DNA of 64,000 bases from Glossina fuscipes. Taxonomy: Eukaryota; Arthropoda; Insecta; Diptera; Glossinidae. Location: assembly GCF_014805625.2 (NCBI RefSeq), contig NW_023998485.1, positions 1,201,917-1,265,916 of the forward strand. Direction: 5' to 3'. Below the pieces are notes generated by a model, which did not search any database, was not told the origin of the DNA, and was given only the letters and a program-made list of their open reading frames with translations. A program made the translations under genes and the position numbers. Positions 60,536 to 64,000 of the stretch are shown piece by piece. Each line of letters starts with the position of its first letter. Position 1 is the first letter of the stretch.

Positions 60536-62199
60536 CAATATAAGGCAAGTATATAATCTTTGTAATCTATGAATGTAAATAGATCATTGATGACAAATAA
60601 CAGAGATAACTGCTGTCTGGTCGAAACTGAGACGCCCAAAAACAATTTGTGATTATAGAGAAGGTATCATAATGTAAATACGTTAATAATACTTTAAGAA
60701 GAAGCGCAACAGTGATAAACAATGAAACCATAAATAAATAAATAATAACACAATAATGATTTGAAAAACAAAAATAAAATAAAAGAGAAAAAAAATGAAA
60801 ATAAGAAATTGTCCATTTACTGGATGATACACTGTTGATTTTGTCAGTATTGTTGTTGAAGTTGTTACTACTTATGATAATGATCAACGTTAACAGCTTT
60901 ACTGGAATATGCTATAACTGAGACATTAGTTCGTTGGTTGCGCGATTTACAAAGGAATCGTTGAATGTAAGGCAACGAAAAGCAAACGAAGTTTGCCTAA
61001 AAATTCGTAAAACAAATTCATAACAACTGCTGGGAAAAACAAAACAACTATTTACGCGCCAAAAAAAAAAACAACAAAAATTCTTAAAGTTAATGTTGTT
61101 TTCTTGGGTAAGTGGTGATTTTTTTTAAAGTGAAATCGGCAAAGATTGTCTGGGATTTTGGAAGAAAAAAAGAATAACGTCAATAATATTCAAGGACTGA
61201 GGATAAAAGCGAGCTAAGTTCATTTGTTGCCATTTTAAGCAATTTAATGTACAACGTACGCACCTATGTCTTACCGGAGACAAAGTTGTGGAATCAAAAA
61301 CACAAACTGAAGCAAATATTTTTTCCCACATTGCATGATGCGTATACGCTCACGCGCACACACACTAAAACACGCGCACCTATGCACATTTGAATGCATA
61401 CATCGAAGGAAGAAAAATAAAACAGCACAGCACATCACAACACAGCAACATCATCATCGTCATCATCTTCATCTTCATCAAGATCACTTACTACTTATAT
61501 GAGACGAACCGATTGGAATCTTTTTGGCGGCAATTTTATGGCAAAAAATTATTAATAGATGAGGTTGTTTATCGAAAATTTTTTTAGGTAGACTCTTCCT
61601 AATGCCTTTAGCATCAAGCAGCGCAAGGCACACTGTGGTTGCTTATGATAATGATCATCATCGAAAATGATGGCGAGGCATTTTTTGGCGCTAAAGTTTT
61701 TTCTTTAATTTTTTTTTTTATTTCCCTTTTGATTTCATTATAACTATATAAACCACCATCACCAGTGCAAGCAAAAGAAACTCTCAGAAAAGAAAATCAG
61801 AAAACACAATTCCACGAATTAAGGATATTTTGAATCACATTATCGTCTGAAAGAGGGCGATTTACATCGAATACCATTCATAAACAGAAAAGAGAGAGAA
61901 AGAGTGGGGCAGAAAAAAATACACAATGTTTTAATGAAATTCGAAGAATTCGTGGAGATATATTTCTTACTTAAAATAGTAGAAAATTCACACAATGAAC
62001 GTTGATAAAAAGAAATTAATTATCTGCCTGGAGTGGTAATAACTTTCAAACCAGTTTTTTAACACAGAATACAGTACAGTATGTAATAGTGGAGTGGGCA
62101 AGGCTACAAGGAATTGAAAATTTTCTTAGAAATAAAATGTGCGATTAATTATTAATTCAATGCTTCTTAGAGCTGCCATATATTCAAAGCTAGAAGAAG

Positions 62200-62682
62200 T
62201 GGATATGTACGTACGGTGGAGATCACCATGATTCTTTAGCAGTTTATTTTCAAACATTAGCGAAGCCGATCCAAAGTTTTCACACCAATCTATAATGCCC
62301 AAATACTATTACTTGGCCACTTTTCCTGAGAAATTTTGAAAATTGCAATTTTTTTTAATATAGCGACTTTCCAGAATAGGGCGCAATATGTGGAGTGTGC
62401 GAAAAAGTGGACCGATCCGAACCATTCTTAATAACGTTCGTCCTTGGATCAAAGCATGTCACTGTACGAAATTTCATCAAAATATCTCAAAAATTGCGAC
62501 CCGTAGTTTGAACGAAAAATTACATGGACAGACATCAGATGGACAAACGGACGGCGCAGATCAATTCGGGCTATGATTCTGAATCGATCGGTACAACAAA
62601 AGGTATTTTATGGTTTTAAACCCGCTACGTACGGCCGGACTAACTTAATATATCCTGTACTACAAGCGATGTAGGGTATAAT
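62200..62682 (+). repeat. Dispersed repeat family B copy, 3' part
   Basis: Contains AAAGTTTTCACACCAATCTA, a GACAGACATCAGATGGAC tract and the terminal GTACTACAAGCGATGTAGGG then TATAA. These align in order with the family B copy at 58496. Confidence 0.65.
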
Positions 62683-64000
62683 CAAAGTAAAATTCGGAGC
62701 ATACTGCAGAAAGTAGCGTTATATTATCTTGCAATATTATCAATACAAAATTAAGTGCATGGAGACTTTTTGTGTGGATGGCTCTTAAAGTATTTTTCTT
62801 GTTTTTTTCTGCAATAAGGTACCAGGGCTTGGCTTGATTCGCAGGAAAATGACTGGCGCTCTTTGTATTGATTTAATAAAACGAGAAATCCAAGTAAAAA
62901 ATCAAGCGTAATTAATTAATTAAACATAATCCCCTTCTTTTGCATTTCTTCTCTTTGAAGGGGAGAATGGGATACTTTACTTTGCTGCCAACCCCCTATC
63001 TAAACAAAAAAGCACACCTTACACTAAAAGCTATTGAAATTGTTTTAAGTCAAACGCTAAAAAAAGGAAAACACCGCCAACTAAAAATAAACTATAGCGC
63101 TCTCTTCTAAAAAGCACATGTGGTTATTCTTCATTTTTGTTTTTATAGTCTTAAACAAAAAAACAACAAACACGAAAGAAAATACCATAAAACAAAACTC
63201 CCCTCAATGGCACTTTTGAGAAGACAGCAAGAACAACACTTGGATGAATGTGTACGGAAGAGCGAAATAGACTCCTTTGCGGGGCGTTGAACCCAAAATA
63301 ATGTGAATAATAATAACAGTAAGGGAAACATTTTCATCCAATATGAGACGAATCATTTGTTATCCGCCGGTTACTTCATAAATATCGTCAATACAAAAGG
63401 CTTCAGCGGAAAATTTTGGCTCAATGTGTTTAACTCCTTTTTATTTCTAAAATATAGCATACGTCGGGTATGCTTAAAAGAAAAATTGAGCTTACGCGTA
63501 TGCGAAGAAACGCTAAACTGTTTTAAATTTCTAAAATATTGAAAAGTATTTTTAAATCATTTTTCGCTTTCCACAGAAATTTGATTAGCCATTGCCATTA
63601 TTTCGCTCACAGGTACAGCCCCATTCAGGAAGAAGCTGCAGCAAAATTTTTATATATATAAATTACAAACGAAATGGCGAAGCTGATGCAGGCAGGAGAA
63701 TATGAAAAGCAAACGTTCAACCAAATCTAAAGAACATAAAAACATTAAATAATGAAAACAAATGAACACATGGCAAAAAGCTATTGAAGAACATGACGAT
63801 AAATATGATAAAAGTAAGAGTAAATGAATAAACAAAAGCAAAATAAATTACATAAAACAAATCATAGACTCTATCTTCTAAAATGCGGGGGATAACTTGA
63901 GGAAGGCAATAAGGGTGCAAAATGAACACGAAGGCATATAAGTACTAAATGCTTTAAAAAGCAAAGCTTTTGAGGCCGCCGTTGGTGATAAAGTGAATGA

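Larger units (their letters stand above)
46511..64000. other. No coding gene recognised; presumed spi 5' intron/upstream region with repeats
   Basis: The strand-specific contents listed separately are two family A copies, two family B copies, a mariner relic, a pogo-type MITE, a tRNA-derived fragment and simple repeats. Otherwise AT-rich with many short meaningless frames. The spi promoter and non-coding 5' exon(s) should lie here or beyond the window; I cannot place them. Low-complexity CATCATC tracts at 61448-61490 and GAGA-like AGAGAGAGAAAGAG at 61890 are the only regulatory-looking bits. Confidence 0.45.

Noticed and set aside
61730..61800. CTATATAAACC with a pyrimidine/CA start-like sequence, possible promoter
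   Set aside because: No exon could be identified downstream; TATA-like words are common in such AT-rich DNA.
1..64000. CRISPR arrays, prokaryotic operons, rRNA genes
   Set aside because: None seen; the intron-bearing fly genes make this eukaryotic nuclear DNA, and no regular spacer arrays are present.

Overview
The window looks like a nuclear chromosome segment from a higher fly (Diptera, Schizophora, probably not Drosophila). It is very AT-rich, has short GT-AG introns, and is full of decayed mariner and pogo/Tigger elements and tRNA-derived repeats. It carries ref(2)P (p62), spitz (spi) and the mir-2a-2/2a-1/2b cluster lying sense and upstream of the spi coding exon. In D. melanogaster these loci sit close together at cytological region 37F and the miRNAs lie in a spi intron, so this is conserved microsynteny. 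Species cannot be fixed from the sequence alone; there is one 10-base assembly gap (26518-26527).

Layout. 1.0-3.5 kb, minus strand: an HMG20-like gene whose HMG box has been tandemly multiplied. I can assemble 11 exons with consistent splice phases, open throughout, giving five HMG boxes in about 633 residues. 3.5-13 kb: a graveyard with a diverged PB1-exon copy and a recent UBA-exon copy of ref(2)P, a broken minus-strand micro-exon gene, a mariner relic, an internally deleted pogo/Tigger element and short tandem repeats. 13.1-16.9 kb, plus strand: intact four-exon ref(2)P (PB1-ZZ-LIR-UBA, about 632 residues). 18.0-18.8 kb (minus) and 28.6-32.6 kb (plus): two divergent paralogous cytochrome b561 genes with identical intron positions. 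39.4-40.2 kb (minus): single coding exon of spi. 46.0-46.5 kb (minus): three mir-2 family hairpins, expected to be spliced out of a spi 5' intron. 46.5-64 kb: no convincing coding gene; probably spi 5' intron or upstream DNA filled with repeats.

Functionally the genes are independent: ref(2)P is the selective-autophagy/aggregate adaptor, the b561 proteins are transmembrane haem electron carriers, spi encodes the EGFR ligand precursor, and the mir-2 hairpins probably share the spi primary transcript. The most unusual item is the multi-HMG-box gene, followed by the partial ref(2)P copies of two different ages.
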